NCBI GenBank assembly: GCA_033032865.1
Contig: JAWHQI010000064.1
Coordinates: 4,774,001 to 4,838,000 of the forward strand
Direction: 5' to 3'
From: Dactylorhiza incarnata
Lineage: Eukaryota > Streptophyta > Magnoliopsida > Asparagales > Orchidaceae
DNA length: 64,000 nucleotides
Positions 43,972-55,680 of the stretch are shown here, one piece after another; position 1 is the first letter of the stretch; the number at the start of each line of letters is the position of its first letter. Both the position numbers and the translations under genes were made by a program. Under the pieces are notes generated by a model, which worked only from the letters and a program-made list of their open reading frames with translations, was not told the origin of the DNA and made no database searches.

Positions 43972-45094
43972 TGTAACATCCCGATACCGAACTTCTAGAC
44001 CCCTTAGATATTATTTGACTGTTAGGGTCTAGTGAGCTTGGTTGGCACCCAAATGAAAGGTTAGTACAGTATTGAGTATTATTGACTCAATAAGTCACTC
44101 AATCCACCACCGGGTTACATGAATACTTTCCAACTTAAACGGACACAATGACTCATATGTGTGTGAATTGACTCCTTAGGTCTTAGTAGGCTCAATTAAC
44201 AAACAAATAATGCACCCATACTCTAAACTAGTTAAATTGACCCATTATGAAACATATTCACCAAGTTGATTAACTTGAATCACGTAAAACTCAAAATTGT
44301 CATAATAAGTCTAAACGCACACCAAACCACCCAACTTGAGCAAATCACCGACGGAAGGTGTGATTGACTCGCCAACACACCAAAGGAGTTGCATTATGCC
44401 CCATGATTAGAGAAGAGACCTCTGCAGTATTTTAGTTATATTTAATTAATTTATTTATTTATTAGATAATTAATAAACTATTTAAATAATAGGATAATTA
44501 GAATCGTGACGAATGAACCCCTATCAACTCCAAAATTTTATCGGGACACCTCAAGATAATTTGGAATAATATGTAAAATTAAAAATTTAACTAAAGACAA
44601 TCAAATGATTTACAAAATTTATTTTATTGGGTAATTAATCGATTAAATAATAAGGAAATATGGAAAAATAGTTGATGGCATTTTTTCTTCCAAAATTCTA
44701 TTGCAGAGGCCTAAGAATATATAAAATAGTTATATTAATTAAATTTAATATTTGATTAAAAATTATTTATTTTGCTTTAACTATATTGAACACACCAAAT
44801 AAATGAAATAAAATAGAAAACGATATCCAAAAATTATAAAATAATTTATTAAAAATAATAAATGACCTAGGTATGTGCCATAAATATTTAAATTAAAATA
44901 AATTGTAATTAGTGAATTATTACATTTTAAGCCTTAATTAATGAAATATTAACCCTCACATTAAATTACATTACTTCTCAAGCCAAGTGCTGCCTAGGGG
45001 AGTAATTTTCCCCCACTCCCAATGCCTTGGGAAGGCTGAAACGGCTGGAAAGGGTTGTAAGTGGGCGAAATCACCAAGGGGAATATTTACCCCT

Positions 45095-45132
<38 letters not shown>

Positions 45133-46399
45133 AAGCTATTTAAAGGCCTTAAGAGTTTGAGTTAGGGTTTCCCTACCTCTTGCTCCCCTAACCAGCCAGA
45201 AAATGAGCTCTGACGACCACCCAACGATCCTGTTTCTTCAACTCTGGCGAACTATACCACCCATGGGCGTCCAACGATCCCCTCGCCTGAACGGCACAAA
45301 CGTAAGTTCCTCTGACCCCTCTCTGCCCTTAGATCTATTTCCCATTGATTCTCGCCGACTCCGACCACCGGAGACAGCGATCCCGACCTTGGAAGCCTCG
45401 GACCACCCCCACCAACCTCCGCCACCACCACGGGCTTCGGCCTCGCATGGGGCGTGTGACGGGGAGGGAGTGTCCCCACGACCCTTTCTCAAGGCCCTTG
45501 AGGCGGAGAGACTCGTCGGAAACCGCTCCGGCGGCCTCCTCCTTCCAAACAGAATAAATAAAAATAAAAAAATAACTACTTGTTCGGCCACCGCCGGCGG
45601 CAGCCGGCCGCCGGCAAGCACCTCACCGGAGCGCCCCCTCTGGGAGCACCCACAAAGAGTGGTGGTTGGAGTTAACCCACCGCTGGAAGAGGTGGGAAGG
45701 CCCCGCAAGGGCTCCAGGCCATGTGCTTACGACCATACATGCACGTGGACCTGGAGCTTTAGCTCCAAAAAATCCGGCCGCCGACGCCGATGGCCGGCCT
45801 CCTGCAAACACCTCACTGGAGTGCCCCCTCTGGGAGCTCCCACCGGGAGTGGTGGTCGGAGTTAACCCACCGCCGGCAGTGGTGGGGAGGCCCTGTAAGG
45901 GCTCCACCACGTGCATGTGGCCATGCATGCATGTGGACCTGGAGCTTTTAGCTCCAAAAAATTCGGCCGTCGCCGCCGCCGGCCGGCCGACCGCCGGACA
46001 ACCCCTCATCGGAGCGCCCACCCCTGGCGAACCCACCGGGGGTGGTAGCCGGAGCAATGGAGGCTCCGACCGGCCTCGGGAATGGTCGTAAGGCTTGATC
46101 GACGGTGGCGTTCAGCCACCGTCCGATCTGGCCAATTTTACACCGGCCGTCCGATTTCATCGGACTGACGAGACAATGATTGGCCCCATAGGGATCCCGT
46201 GCACCCACTACATAATAAGTTTTGGCTCGGCTTCCGCTCTGCGCAAAGATCCGTGCACAGTTGTTATACAAGCCTAACAGAAAATGTCAATTTTAGTCTA
46301 GCGATTTTAACAGTTTTAGAATGGATTTTTAATAATCTTAGAAGCCGGTCTGGAAAATTTTTGTGGGACACAAAGTGGTAGAAAATTATGTTGACTACA

Positions 46400-47280
46400 A
46401 CTTTCATGTTAAAAGTTCTCTGATGCAGATCACCTAACTAATTTATTTTGCCCTCGAAAAGTATATTTAATCGTCTGGAAATCCATATCTCTAGTTAGAC
46501 ATGAAACTGACATTTTTAGTAAACTTCAGTTCCTATTTTGGAGGCCTTAGAGGCCAAATCAGAATATACATATTAGAGACACTATTAAAGATTAATGTTT
46601 TCCCTACAACTTTCATATTTTTAATTTTATGATCTGATGTTTCTAAATAAATTTAATTTAGCCTCGAACACTTAAAAATAAGTTTTATGTTGCAGTTTGG
46701 TTTGCAAACAGTTAACTTTAGTGAACTTAAACCCGTATTTTGGAGGCCTTGAATTATGATTTAGGGCAGGCATGTGAGACACATATTTATTTGTGGATGT
46801 TTTCTCTGCAACCTTTATGTTTTAATGCTTCTGATTTGAAGCTTCTAGATAATTTAAATTTAGCTCTCAACATGGCAACTTAAATTCAGATTCCTGTTTT
46901 GTTCACAAACAATTATTTTCAGTGAACTTCAACCCCTATTTTGGGGGGCTTAGGTTTTGATTTAGACGATGCATGTGAGACATGATATCATAGCTGGATA
47001 TATGTACTACAAGTTTCATGTTTTATATTTTCTGATCAGCTGAATCTAAGTAATTTAAATTTAGCCCTCAACAAGGCAACTTAAATTCAGATTTCTGTTT
47101 TTGCCCATAAACAATTATTACTAGTAAACTTCAGTCCCTGTTATGGAGGTCTTAGAAGCTAAAGCAGAACATGCATGTTAGATACACTATTTTATATGGA
47201 TGTTTTCTCTACAACTTTCATATTGTAATATTTCTGATTTGGAGCCTCAAAATAATTTTAAACTTGCACTGAATCTGTCT
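46400..47280 (+). repeat. About 180-bp tandem repeat, 4-5 degenerate copies
   Basis: Recurring blocks in order: TACAACTTTCAT, TTCTGATTTGAAGC, AATTTAAATTTAGCC, AGTGAACTTCAACCCCTATT, TTGGAGGCCTTAG, ATGCATGTGAGACA. Copies start near 46400, 46605, 46805, 47005 and 47210. Confidence 0.8.
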
Positions 47281-48383
47281 ACATGATTCAAAGTATTGTA
47301 TACATGAAAACATAATTATCATATTTGTAAGTTTGTCATTTCTAGCTTAATCATCCAATGAATATCAAATTATGAGTCGATCTGTAAGTACTCGTTAATT
47401 TTATGAGTATTTTCATGTAGTCATTTCATTCATTACTCCATGCATGGAAATATAGGAGGGTGCATGGTTACCGAGGTGGCGGGTTCGTCGGTTTCTCCAT
47501 AATATACACTATGGGAGAAGTTGTGACGACGGACTCTTTTGTTCTGGTAGTGAAGAGGACCGGGGGCTAGCTACCCCTTCCACACATGTCTGTATCATAC
47601 CTATTTAGTTATGTGTCGAGAGGGTCTCCGCACGAGGTGAGGATGTGTTCCCACCGAGAGTACCTATTCTTCATAGAGGTACGAAGACCTAGGAAGTTGA
47701 GGTGTATCCATTACCTTGAAGTGGGAGCGACTAACCCACTGTCATCGTTTGGCCACGACGGTGAGGCCTGGGAAGTGAGCTCATTCTCTTAACAGGTCAT
47801 TATGTCGACATAGGGGAAAGTGATTGAGACACACTATTCGAGTGATAGGGAGGACAAACATACATGCTCATCATATCATATATATACATTACTTATGCTC
47901 TCACTTTGATCCGACATCGTATAACCACCGTCAGGAAGGATTATACGATGGCGGGTGAACTTACTACTTTAGTGTTTCCCTCTTTATGATTTGTTGAGAA
48001 TTACTGCTTCGTTTATATAATGCCGGTATATATATATTTGTTATGTCTATTGTGCTAACTCTCCTTACAGGTGTTCTTCATGGTACCCATTAGGGGGCTG
48101 GGGAGGAGTGTGGGATTTACTTGATTCATTGTGGCTAACGTACTATTGTACGTTATCATTTTAGGAACCGATGCGCCTACCGACGGAGCAGGAGAAAATG
48201 GAGGAGCATAGATGTGTTCCCGTAGAAGAGGAGTTCCCTGAGCCATCCCAGACATTCTACGAGGACGTGAGGGTACTATTTTGAGGAGAGAAGAGGATGA
48301 GAGATCTATTTCTTTTTGGACTAGAAGTTTTATCGTCATGTGACTTAGTTGATTACTACTACTAGACTTGATATACCCTATTG

Positions 48384-49396
48384 AAACCAAGACTTGGTCT
48401 CTGTGGAGTTCGGGGTCCCCAAAAGAGGGGGTGACCTCACTCTTACTTCTCTCAAGGGAGAGCGCTAGGCCGAAGACTTTGGAAACTAGTAACAAGACCA
48501 AGGGCTCAGCGATGTGGTCCCACCACACACCCGGAAGATCTTAGAGCGCTTCCCCTCCCAAGCCAATGCTGAGCTTGGGGCACCTTTGGAGGCACTCTTC
48601 CCCCACCAAAGAAGCCTAGGGGGAGAGTGGCCTAAAGAGAGATCTACCTTCAAAGGTGCCCCCTTGGTCCTATTTATAGATTTCTAAACTTGGCCTGCTA
48701 ATAGCCAGATTCTGGCCCACGAGATTACAAAAATACCCCCCAATTTGGCTTACCAACAGCCAAATCCCGCCATTCCGAGGCGCTAAACGCAGGCCGCCCC
48801 CTCTTCTTGGGGCCGGGCGAGATGGGGGGCAGGCCGCCCTCCCGACTCGCCACCCTAAGAAGGTTGGGCGATACAAGGGGCTGGACGCCCTCCCTGCTCA
48901 CCCCCCCCTAAGAGGGTTGGGTGAGACAGGGGGCTGGCCGCCCTCCCTGCTCCCCCCCCCCCCCCCAAGAGGATCGGGCGAGACGGGGGGCAGGTCGCCC
49001 TCCCGGCTCGCCCCCCTAAGAAGGCTGGGCGAGACAGGGGGCTGGCCGCCCTCCCTGCTCGCCCCCCCACCCCCCTAAGAGGGATGGGCGAGACAGGGGG
49101 CTGACCACCCTCCCTACTCCCCCCCCCCCCCTAAGAGGGCTGGGCGAGACAGGTGGCTGGCCGCCCTACCCGCTCGCCCCCCCCCCCCCCAAGAGGGCTG
49201 GGCGAGACAGGGGGCTGGCCGCCCTCCCTGCTCGCCCCCCCCCCCCCCCTAAGAGGGCTGGGCGAGATATGGGCTAGCCAGCCTCCCTGCTCGCCCCCCA
49301 TAAGATGGCTGGGCGAGACAGGGGGCTGGCTTCCCTCCCTGCTCGCCCCCCTAAGAGGGTTGGGCGAGACAGGGGGCTGGCCGCCCTCCCTACTCG

Positions 49397-49428
<32 letters not shown>

Positions 49429-50016
49429 ACTAAGAGGGCTGGGCGAGACAGGGGGTTGGCCGCCCTCCCTGCTCCCCCCCCCCCAAGAGGGCTGGGCGAG
49501 ACAGAGGGATGGCTGCCCTCCCTGCTCTCCCCCTCTAAGAGGGCTGGGCGAGACAGGGGGCTGTCCGCCCTCCCTGCTCGCCCCCCTAAGAGGACCGGGC
49601 GAGATAGGGGCTGGCCGCCCTCCCTGTTCGCCCCTCCTAAGAGGGGTAGGCAAGACATGGGGCTGGCCGCCCTCCCGCTTAAGATAGATGGGCGAGACGG
49701 GGGGCTGGCCGCCCTCCCTGCTCCCCCCCCCTAGAGGGCTGGTCGAGACAGGGGGCTGGCCGCCCTCCCTGCTCGCCCCCCCCCCCCCCCCCCTACGAGG
49801 GCTGGGCGAGACAGGGAGTTGGCCGTCCTCCCTGCTCTCCCCCCTCTTCGGAAGAATCTGGGGTTGCGCCCCCCAGGCTTGAGCCCGCCTGAAGGCTCAC
49901 CCGCCCCTCTTACCTGGGGTAGTGCCTCTTAAAAGATATAGGGCCTAATGACATCTTGGGCCCCGAGGATCCACTCGGCGAATATAGGGTTGTACATACC
50001 CCTTCGCGGGTTTTTC
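48384..50016 (-). repeat. GC-rich insert with 52-60-bp minisatellite; possible gypsy solo LTR
   Basis: Plus-strand TGAAACC at 48382 and TTTTTCA at 50016 could be LTR ends. TATA-like TCTATAAATAGGACC is on the minus strand near 48666-48680. The arrangement (TATA, then AAATACCCCC region, then GC array) resembles the TAT-like LTR. Units GAGGGCTGGGCGAGACAGGG...CTGCTCGCCCCCC repeat about 18 times at 48790-49860 with C-runs up to 32 nt (49397-49428). No matching flanking duplication was found. Confidence 0.45.
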
Positions 50017-50250
50017 ATCTTTGATTTATATATTATCATGCTTGGGTGTCTGTGATGTATTGCTTCCACACAATTTGTATAAACTATGAATATTTTGTAA
50101 TGATGCATAGCCTAACAAGGCGGACGTTCCGACAATTGGGTCGCGAGTCGGGTGAGAAGGGTGGATCCTCTACCAAAATACGAACCTTTTGGAGGGACGC
50201 TCGCCTTGGGCATAAGGATCCCCATTGGTTTTAAAAAGAGGGTCCTTACA

Positions 50251-50405
50251 CGACGTCGGCGACGAGGGCTTCCTGAGAGGGATTTGTCGAGGCTTTGCGT
50301 GAGAGGCGAGAGGGCATCATTCCGGGGTTTTGTGCTTATGGTGTTCTCGGATGAGACGAGGAGAGAAAAGGAAGTGGCGGAAGGTGAGGATGAACCCTAG
50401 CTTGA
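50251..50405. other. Unassigned sequence
   Basis: A plus-strand open frame ends here (50152-50400) but has no recognisable family. Possibly old flanking DNA into which both gypsy elements inserted. Confidence 0.4.
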
Positions 50406-50650
50406 TGTTACATGCAGGTCGCTGGAGGGAAGATCCAAATGGAAGAGAGAGAAGAATGTTAGGGGACGAGAGATAGAGTGAAGGGTACACAGAGAGAGAG
50501 AGAGAGAGAGATAGAGAAGGGAGAGAGATAAAGATAAAGAAGTAATTCATTGATTAAGTAATTCAGACTTATTACAGAGTACTTGTAGGCACATGTCTCC
50601 ATCTCATCCGCTTGATTTGTTGTGTGTTGTAGTGGGCCAAGCCTGCTACA
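50406..50650 (-). repeat. Chromovirus 3' LTR (about 245 bp)
   Basis: Minus-strand ends TGTAGCAGGCTTGG (50650) and ATGTAACA (50406), preceded by purine-rich AAGAAGGGCAGGTA. It contains a (GA)n run at 50491-50512. The second LTR is outside the window, so ends are by motif. Confidence 0.6.
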
Positions 50651-51031
50651 TACCTGCCCTTCTTAATTAATCTGCCTGAGCCCATATGGAACAACGCTGC
50701 CTGAGGTTTTGCTTTCTGCTTTATTAAAACCTGGCATGGAGTTGAACGTCGCTCACCATTTCACAGTAACCCTGGCGGCTGGTGTTCGAGCTGAGCGATG
50801 TTGATGAGGAATGGAGGGGCCTCATCTTAAACGTCGCAGAAGAGGCGATGGCCGAGCGGATCGGCATGGTTGACGCGGTGCTGGCGATTCTGGTTCTTCG
50901 TTGCCATCAACATGTATCTCTGTATCTCCTATTGGTTCTTCGTTTTGTTGACGACGGGTGTCTTCTGGTGGATCGTTCCTGAAATCATAAATATTAGATG
51001 GACTTATATGTATTTTGGGTGGGATGACAAG

Positions 51032-51418
51032 TTATTGGGGGTGAGTGAGTACGTCCCTGGGTGATCCTGGATTTTCTTGTCGGGTTCCTTCCTGGACTTC
51101 AGTAACCTCCCTGGTTGTGCTGGGTTGCTCCTTGGTAGAAGTCGACAACCTATTGCCACCGAAGTCATGGAAGGGTGCGTTAGGATTTTCATTTTTATGT
51201 GTGGACTGGATGACATCTGAGATAGTTTGAATGTCAACTTCCCTGGACGGCCGAGTGGAGTCTTGGGAACCTGGTATCAAAGCAGACACATTAGTTGAAT
51301 TGTTTGTAGTGTGTGGGAGGATGACAGAGTTTGAGTTAGGATCAATGACTTCTCTGTCCCCATGGTGTGTTGCTTGCAGGGTGGTAGAGTTGTCTAGCAG
51401 GTAGTGAATGTTCTGCAC
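51032..51418 (-). pseudogene. C-terminal tail of chromovirus polyprotein
   Basis: Serine/threonine/asparagine-rich 128-residue minus-strand frame (LLDNSTTLQATHHGDREVID...) between chromodomain and 3' LTR, separated from the chromodomain by the solo LTR at 51446. No known domain. Confidence 0.45.
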
Positions 51419-51445
51419 ATTACTGGCGGGATCCGTACAAGTACA

Positions 51446-53461
51446 TGTTGGGGTCCAACCCCTAAAGAGAAGAAAATCAGATCATGGTTGGAGCTGTATT
51501 GCTGCTGGAGAAGAAGGAGGATGTGTATAACAACAGATTCTTGCTCTGTTTGCTATCGTCGGGCGGTAACTCTACCATCGGTGGTAGCGTGTCATTGAGT
51601 GGACTGGTAGTATCGTCGAGTGAATTGACAGTATCTGTTGGGTTTTCTTTAAACAAGAGTGGAATAACACATCATATATGCGCAGCGAAATAAACAAACA
51701 AGAACAACTCAAAAGAGTTTCGGATCTTGCGATTTCATGAATCAAGAAATAAATAAAGCAACACATTGCAATATACCTGAGAGGGATTGAGTTAATACTC
51801 AACCATGGTGCTCCAAAACTAGATCCAGAAACGAGCGGCTGAGTTCCAAGAACAGAAAGTATATTCGTGCCTTTATAGCAGTCCACACGAGCGAAGGAGA
51901 TCCCCAAGCTTCTTGCCAACAAGATCTGGGTCAAAGAAGGAGTGCCCTCAACGTCTCCCACGGATTGCTAGATCCACGCAAGGGAGAAGCGGCGATGGTG
52001 GACTGGGTCTCATGGAAACCTTGCGGAACGGTTTTGCCTCTATCTTAGAAAAGATGATAGCTAAGGGAAAACCTAATCGCTTCCCTATTTATACCCAGGG
52101 CATAAAATCAGATATCCGCAGACCCCAGTCTTTAATAGGATTATTCAGTTGGCATCATCGTGATCAGTAAATATCGTCGAGACGATCTCGATGATATCGT
52201 CGTCAATATCTATATCGTCGTGACCACACGACGATATCGTCGTAACAACTTATATCGTCAAGACGATCTTGAGGATATCTTCATGACAACTAAAATATCG
52301 TCGAGATGATCTCGACGATAACACACAGCTCTTCAACGATACATTTAAAGGTTCACAATCGGCCATATCGTCGTGAACACAAGACGATATTCACAATATC
52401 GTCGTGATGGTCTCGACGAAATATGCAATGTCATCTTGAACACATGCAAACATGCCTCATACAATATTCATAATATATGTAGAACATTTAGCCGACTTGA
52501 CCTAACTCCAATAAGTCATAGGATTGGTCATTCACTCATATCCAACGTGAGTAAGGCCAACACAATCCTTCCTCCAACTTCTCCAAACACTCTTATGTAC
52601 GACCCGATAGGCTCATATCGCGTTGGCGGTGAGACTAACTGCTTGATTGCTTTGACATCACCTTGGAAATACCAACAGTATCGTCGAGAGGTCTGGCATC
52701 TAGGGGCTAACACCCAGCGGTAGTGGTACCGCGGGTGGTAGCTTTATTCGTTGGGACAGTACCCATATCATCGAGATGAGTCTCCGAAGTCGTCGAGACT
52801 GTGTCTTCTTGATGACTACCGCCGCGTGGTAGCTGCTACTGACGGGCAGTAGCATGCAGAAATAGTTTCGTTAACTGGCGATCAGGAGTTGTCGGATCGC
52901 ACTAAAACTTGTTTCAATGGCCAAGATGGGTTCCCCCTTTATACCCTAAATAGGCAGAGGTCCTTTGGCAGAAAAAAAACTACCATTTTTCCAAGCCGTC
53001 AAAGAGAAGAACGTGAAAAAGGAGGAAGTTGCCGCCATTGTTGCCGGAGGAGTTCTTCAGGAGGAAGAACGGGTTTCTCACCGGAGGTGTCTTCGTCTTC
53101 GCTGTAAGGAGTTTTTTGCCCAGTATTGTCTTTGTTTGCCTTTGGTGATTGGGGAGAGATTTGAGTTCTTTTGTTACTTTTCTTGAAGAGAAGTTATTTT
53201 TCACCTTGGGTTGAGAGGGAATTCAATTTGTGAATCCAAGGGGGTTTCTAGGTTGGGCAAATCTAGATTATATTGTTGTGATCCTTATTATTTTGATAGT
53301 GGATTGAACGTGTGCCCCACCCCGTGGTTTTTCCCCCATTGTTTTAGAGAGGATTTTCCACGTAAATTTTGTTGTCCTCTGGTTGTGCCTTTTTTCTGTG
53401 TGTTTTCTATTTTTATTATCTTCTAGTGTGCCCAGATTCTTTAGTGAGTTATATCCCAACA
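51446..53461 (+). mobile_element. Outer solo LTR (Tork-type, related to element D), holding an inner solo LTR
   Basis: GTACA duplications lie at 51441-51445 and 53462-53466. Starts TGTTGGGGTCCAACCCCTAAAG, close to the element D LTR start TGTTGGGGTTCAGCCCCTAAAG, and ends ATATCCCAACA. Without the inner LTR and its duplication it is about 970 bp, like element D. No internal region is present, so it arose by LTR-LTR recombination. Confidence 0.9.
51636..52677 (-). mobile_element. Inner solo LTR (1042 bp) inside the outer solo LTR
   Basis: GTATC duplications at 51631-51635 and 52678-52682. Ends TGTTGGGTTTTC and AATACCAACA. TATA-like GGGTATAAATAGGG on the minus strand near 52092-52105 suggests minus orientation. 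Positions 52160-52450 hold an array of ATCGTCG/CGACGAT motifs. Confidence 0.9.
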
Positions 53462-54209
53462 GTACAGGTGTCCTGATGCCGAGCGAGTACCACTGGATCT
53501 ATAGTAGATGTGCTTTCCCATGTTGCTTCTTCGGGAAGAAACCCTTCCCAGTGTACCAGAACCTGATCTTTGAGTTGTTCGTTGATCATGAGTGATTTGT
53601 GATCCAGTATGTCGACGATGCCTGTTTTAGATGTCAAGATGGTCTTTGTTCTGGGATTTCATGTGCTGTAATGGTTGTGTTAGACTGATAGGGTTTAAGT
53701 AGGGAAACATGAAAAATGGGATGTATTTTACTCTGACGAGGAAGTTCTAACTTATAAGCTACAACCCCTATTTTTTGTAATAGTTTGTAGGGACCATAAT
53801 AATTGGGGTTGAAACGTTTGCATTGTTTTGAATGCAGGGAATGCTGCCGATAGGGATGAAGACGAAGCAATACTAAGTCACCAACCTGGAGTGATATCTC
53901 CTGTCGCTTACGATCTGCATTTTTCTTCTTTTCTATCTGTGCTCTATGTAAATTGTGTTGTAATCGCTGTAATAGTGTAGCTCGATGGTGTTGTGTTGGT
54001 AACTCAGCCATAGGAATCTCACTTCCGGCGGGTAATGGCACAAAACAGGGCGGTGGTCGGTAACCGTAAGTTGCCTTAAATGGGTACATGCCGCCCGATG
54101 CATGATACAAAGTATTGTAATGATATTTGGCCCAACTTAGTAGCAGTGCCCAATGTCGGGGACTCGGGGGTGTTGAAAAGCGAAAATGCATAAATATTGG
54201 CTGATACAA
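53449..54209 (-). pseudogene. Chromovirus integrase C-terminus and chromodomain
   Basis: Two overlapping minus-strand frames. The first (54209 to 53634) has the integrase C-terminal part with the GPY/F module: QVGDLVLLRLHPYRQ, FNPNYYGPYKLLQKIG, IHPIFHVSLLKPYQ. The second (53637 to 53449) carries a chromodomain: DQVLVHWEGFLPEEATWEST; such domains target integration to chromatin marks. A frame change near 53635 separates them, and the solo LTR cuts the end after DTCTV. Confidence 0.88.
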
Positions 54210-54840
54210 TGATTAACACGCTCTGTCAGGCCATTCGTCTGCGGATGATAGGCGGAACTAAACCGTAATATAGTATCGTTCGTTTTAAAATACGTTAACC
54301 AAAAATTACTTAAGTAAACTGAATCCCGGTCGGAAATAATCGTATTGGGAAATCCATGCAACTTGCCACAGTAATCCCAAAACACCTGGGTTACTTGGAC
54401 AGCCGAATAATGGGCTGGCAAAGGTACAAAATGAGCGCCTTTAGTTAACCGATCCACCATAACCAGAATTGTTGAAAATGATTTTGAAGGTGGGAGATGA
54501 GTGATGAAATCAATGGTCAGATCCGCCCAAAGTTGGGTTGGAATTGGTAACGGTTCTAGCAACCCGTAAGGGAGGTCATGTCGTGGTTTTGATTTTTGAC
54601 ACAGTTCACATTATTAACATAATCCTGGGCTGACATACCTGGCCAATAGAAATATTGTGCTAAACGTTTGAGAGTGACCGTGATATCAGAATGACCACTT
54701 GTTTTAGTATCATGGGCCTCATATATAAGGGAGGTACGTAATAGAGTATCCAGAATATATAGTTTATTTTTATGAAATAGTTTACCGCCTATTTTAACCC
54801 AATTGGGTATGTCCGCTAGATTAGATGTTAACCGGGCCAA
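54137..54840 (-). pseudogene. Chromovirus integrase zinc region and catalytic core
   Basis: The upstream frame (54840 to 54556) has the HHCC zinc region: EAHDTKTSGHSDITVTLKRL, FYWPGMSAQDYVNNVNCVKN. The downstream frame (54562 to 54137) holds the catalytic core with all three acidic residues visible: WADLTIDFITHLP, TIISDRDSVYLSNFW and HPQTNGLTERVNH. Frame changes near 54556 and 54140-54205 break it. Confidence 0.9.
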
Positions 54841-55062
54841 GATTTCCGAAGCTTTAGTGTCCTGCGAATATAAGATTTCTAAATCCGAGAAAAGATTTGA
54901 AAAACTAAATGTTATATTTGAAAACTGTTTAGAAATCCGTCTTCTGCAGTGTCCTGATCGGCTAAGACTGCCCCAAGTGCTGCATTCTCAACTGGGTCAG
55001 TTTGTCTGGGAAGAGCATCAGCCGCTCCATTGGTTTTACCAGGCTTATAATGTATTGTATAG

Positions 55063-55310
55063 TTAAACCCAAGCATCTTGGATAAAAAAATGTTGTTGTT
55101 CCGGTGTTGTCATAATTTGTGAGGTACGGTTATGTAGAGTTTGGTAGTCCCTTAAAATGGTAAAAACTAAGTCAATAAGATACTGTCGCCATTTACTAAT
55201 GGTCGTGGTACTTGCCAACATTTCACGAAAGTAAGTCAATTTGGCTTGTTCCCGTGGGGGTAGTTTTTTACTAAAATATGTCAACTTGTGTCCTTTTTGG
55301 GACAACACTA
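55063..55310 (-). pseudogene. Chromovirus RNase H fragment
   Basis: Reads GVVLSQKGHKLTYFSKKLPP and YLIDLVFTILRDYQTLHNRT on the minus strand, the gypsy RNase H pattern. The hAT copy at 55319 separates it from the rest of RNase H and reverse transcriptase on its right. Confidence 0.85.
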
Positions 55311-55318
55311 CTCCTCTA
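55311..55318. repeat. 8-bp target duplication of hAT copy 2 (left)
   Basis: CTCCTCTA here and CTCCTATA at 57720-57727 match at 7 of 8 positions; 8 bp is the hAT family length. Confidence 0.85.
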
Positions 55319-55509
55319 CACAGGCGGATCCACGTGAAGACATGGTCGGGCAAGTGCCCGACCGTGTATTTCACGAACCTGCTAGGGCAGCAGCGGCAGA
55401 AGGCGATTCACGATTTTCCTCTTCTGCGCGAGGGGTCGACGACGATGGGGTCTGCGATTTGGGGTCTGCCGCTTCCTTCTCTGCCGCTTCCTTCGCGATT
55501 TGGGGTCTG

Positions 55510-55680
55510 CGTCGCTTCTTCTTCTTCTTCTGATTCTTCTGATTCTTCTGATTCTTCTGATTCTTCTGATTCTTCTTCTGATTCTTCTTCTTCTTCTTCT
55601 TTTTTCTTCTGATTCTTCTTCTGATTCTTTTGATTCTTCTTCTTCTGATTCTTCTTCTTCTTCTTCTTCTAATTTAATTT
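55510..55680 (+). repeat. TTCTTCTGA microsatellite
   Basis: Imperfect (TTC)n/(TTCTTCTGA)n tract in the 5' region of hAT copy 2. Open frames of serine and aspartate through it are artefacts. Confidence 0.92.

Larger units (their letters stand above)
43972..50250 (+). repeat. Probable Del/Tekay-like gypsy LTR, interrupted by GC-rich sequence
   Basis: Starts TGTAACATCCCGATACC and plausibly ends GGTCCTTACA at 50250. Removing the GC-rich insert leaves about 4.6 kb, within the range for Del/Tekay LTRs. TATA-like CTATTTAAAGG at 45136-45146 precedes TTAGGGTTTCCC. It contains a 29-nt C-run (45101-45129), tandem repeats at 46400-47280, and splice-like TTACAG and TTTTAG near 48064-48170. There is no second LTR to confirm ends. 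Confidence 0.35.

Noticed and set aside
45203..45865. 220-residue proline-rich open frame after a TATA-like box
   Set aside because: It lies in a probable LTR and repeats related blocks (GGAGTTAACCCACCGC); no family resemblance and no conserved domain.
48384..50016. Confident solo LTR call for the GC-rich insert
   Set aside because: The bases outside TGAAACC and TTTTTCA do not form a duplication, so boundaries are unproven.
50152..50400. 82-residue frame ending near the chromovirus LTR as a host exon
   Set aside because: No recognisable domain, no splice signals I trust, and it spans a probable LTR boundary.
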